Notes under the pieces: model-generated
What the model saw: only the letters and a program-made list of their open reading frames with translations
What the model was told of the DNA's origin: nothing
Database searches by the model: none
Program-made: the position numbers and the translations under genes
Shown here: positions 5,661-6,851 of the stretch, one piece after another
Layout of the letters: each line of letters starts with the position of its first letter
How positions within the stretch are numbered: position 1 is the first letter of the stretch
Assembly: GCA_003557125.1 (NCBI GenBank)
Contig: PWPN01000302.1
Location: 1 to 6,851, forward strand
Direction of reading: 5' to 3'
Length of the DNA: 6,851 nt
DNA from: Phycisphaerae bacterium
GTDB taxonomy: Bacteria; Planctomycetota; Phycisphaerae; UBA1845; PWPN01

Positions 5661-6851
5661 ATGGAACCGATGCGCGTAGAGACTGAAATTGGTGGAAGAA
5701 CGCTCCGCCTGGAGACCGGCAAGATCGCACGTCAGGCCGACGGTGCGGTGATGGCCTACTACGGCGAGTGCATTGTCCTGGGGACCGCCGTCTGGGCCGA
5801 GCCGCGGGCGGGGATCGACTTTTTCCCGCTGACCGTGGATTACCGCGAAAAAGCGTATGCGGCCGGCAAGTTTCCGGGCGGTTTTTTCAAGCGGGAAGGA
5901 CGGCCCACCGGCAAAGAAATCCTGACGATGCGGATGATCGACCGCCCGATTCGGCCGCTGTTCCCCGACGGGTTCATGGACGAGATCCAGATCCAGACGT
6001 TCGTGCTGGCCGCCGATCCCGAGGTCGATTCGGATGTGATCGCCATCGTCGCGGGCTCGGCTGCCCTGGCGATCAGCGGCGCGCCCTTCGAGGGGCCTAT
6101 CGGCGCGGTGCGCGTCGGTTACGTGGACGGGCAGTACGTCTTGAACCCCACGTATGAGCAGTCCGATGCGTCCACGCTCGACATGATCCTGGCCGGCCAC
6201 AAGGACGGCGTCAACATGATCGAGGTCGGCGCACAGGAAGTGCCCGAGCAGGTCGTTTCCGAAGCGATCGCGTTCGGGTTCGAGGGGGTCGGCAAGATCG
6301 TCGCGCTGATCCAGGAGTTGCAGGCCAAGGCCGGCAAGGAGTCAACCTGGACACCGCCGGGAGCGAATGTCGATCTCAAAAAAATCGTCCGCGAGAAAGC
6401 CTACGACCCGATGGTCCAGGCGCGAAAGATCGCCGGCAAGCTCGAACGCAAGACAGCGGTCAAAGAAGTCTACGAGCGCGTCCTCGACGAACTGTCACCG
6501 CTGGAAGTGACCGCAACGCCGCCTGCCTACGAGCGGTCGGCCGTCGCAGCCGCCCTGCAGGAGGTCGAGCAGGAGGTCATCGTCGATCTCATCGTCGAGA
6601 CCGGGAAACGCTCCGACGGCAGAGAGCCGAACCAGGTGCGCGAGATCATCGGCGAGGTCGGTCTGCTGCCCCGCACGCACGGCTCGTCCCTGTTTACGCG
6701 CGGCGAAACCCAGTCGCTCGTGGTGACCACGCTGGGGACCTCCCGCGACGAGCAGATCGTCGACGGCATTGCCGAGGAATACAGCAAGAAGTTCATGCTG
6801 CACTACAACTTCCCGCCGTTCAGCGTCGGCGAAGCCCGGCGGATCATGGGC
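5661..6851 (+). CDS. pnp: Polyribonucleotide nucleotidyltransferase (PNPase), 3' end missing
   Basis: PNPase is a trimeric 3'-5' phosphorolytic exoribonuclease of the RNA degradation machinery. The frame is open from ATG 5661 to the window edge, giving 397 residues of an expected 700 or so. The first RNase PH domain (about 1-140) shows 'AGKFPGGFFKREGRPTGKE' (68-86) and 'RMIDRPIRPLFPDGF' (91-105). The helical linker domain follows (about 236-300). The second, catalytic RNase PH domain begins with 'RSDGRE' (317-322), 'LLPRTHGSSLFTRGETQ' (335-351) and 'FMLHYNFPPFSVGE' (378-391). The phosphate and active-site residues of the second domain and the KH and S1 domains lie beyond the edge. GAGG (5646-5649) lies 11 nt before ATG 5661, and AAAGAG (5651-5656) 4 nt before; ATG 5670 is a possible alternative start. 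It is preceded by rpsO in the classic order. Confidence 0.98.
   Translation, partial: MEPMRVETEIGGRTLRLETGKIARQADGAVMAYYGECIVLGTAVWAEPRAGIDFFPLTVDYREKAYAAGKFPGGFFKREGRPTGKEILTMRMIDRPIRPLFPDGFMDEIQIQTFVLAADPEVDSDVIAIVAGSAALAISGAPFEGPIGAVRVGYVDGQYVLNPTYEQSDASTLDMILAGHKDGVNMIEVGAQEVPEQVVSEAIAFGFEGVGKIVALIQELQAKAGKESTWTPPGANVDLKKIVREKAYDPMVQARKIAGKLERKTAVKEVYERVLDELSPLEVTATPPAYERSAVAAALQEVEQEVIVDLIVETGKRSDGREPNQVREIIGEVGLLPRTHGSSLFTRGETQSLVVTTLGTSRDEQIVDGIAEEYSKKFMLHYNFPPFSVGEARRIMG

Overview
The window reads as a high-GC bacterial chromosome segment, most likely from the Planctomycetota (possibly Phycisphaerae-like). This is an inference. It rests on the high GC third positions, a TolB-like/oligogalacturonate-lyase-like propeller protein, a secreted five-bladed propeller with a Thr-Gln-Pro-Ala rich segment just after its signal peptide, and an rpsO-pnp pair. 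No rRNA, tRNA, CRISPR array or intact insertion sequence was seen.

Layout from left to right: (1) the 3' part of a TolB-like beta-propeller gene (+ strand, 1-981) whose start lies outside the window; (2) tail-to-tail with it, a secreted five-bladed beta-propeller protein of glycosidase type (- strand, 1060-2094); (3) a short stretch (2095-2328) holding a diverged, truncated second copy of the end of the neighbouring histidine kinase gene and a 9-bp perfect hairpin at the edge of that copy; (4) a membrane-bound orphan histidine kinase (- strand, 2329-3438); (5) divergent from it, a class I methyltransferase with a THUMP-like C-terminus (+ strand, about 3703-4917); (6) a sigma70-type promoter overlapping the stop codon of that gene and a leader with nested inverted repeats, followed by rpsO (ribosomal protein S15, 5027-5296); (7) a 364-nt spacer with several small inverted repeats but no gene; (8) the first 397 codons of pnp (polynucleotide phosphorylase), running off the right edge.

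Two themes share the window. The left part looks like accessory carbohydrate-related and sensory genes, with traces of local duplication and rearrangement. The right part is a conserved housekeeping block for translation and RNA turnover (rpsO-pnp). No convincing new multi-gene system is visible. The points most worth a second look are the kinase 3'-end remnant with its palindrome, the structured rpsO leader, and the long structured rpsO-pnp spacer.
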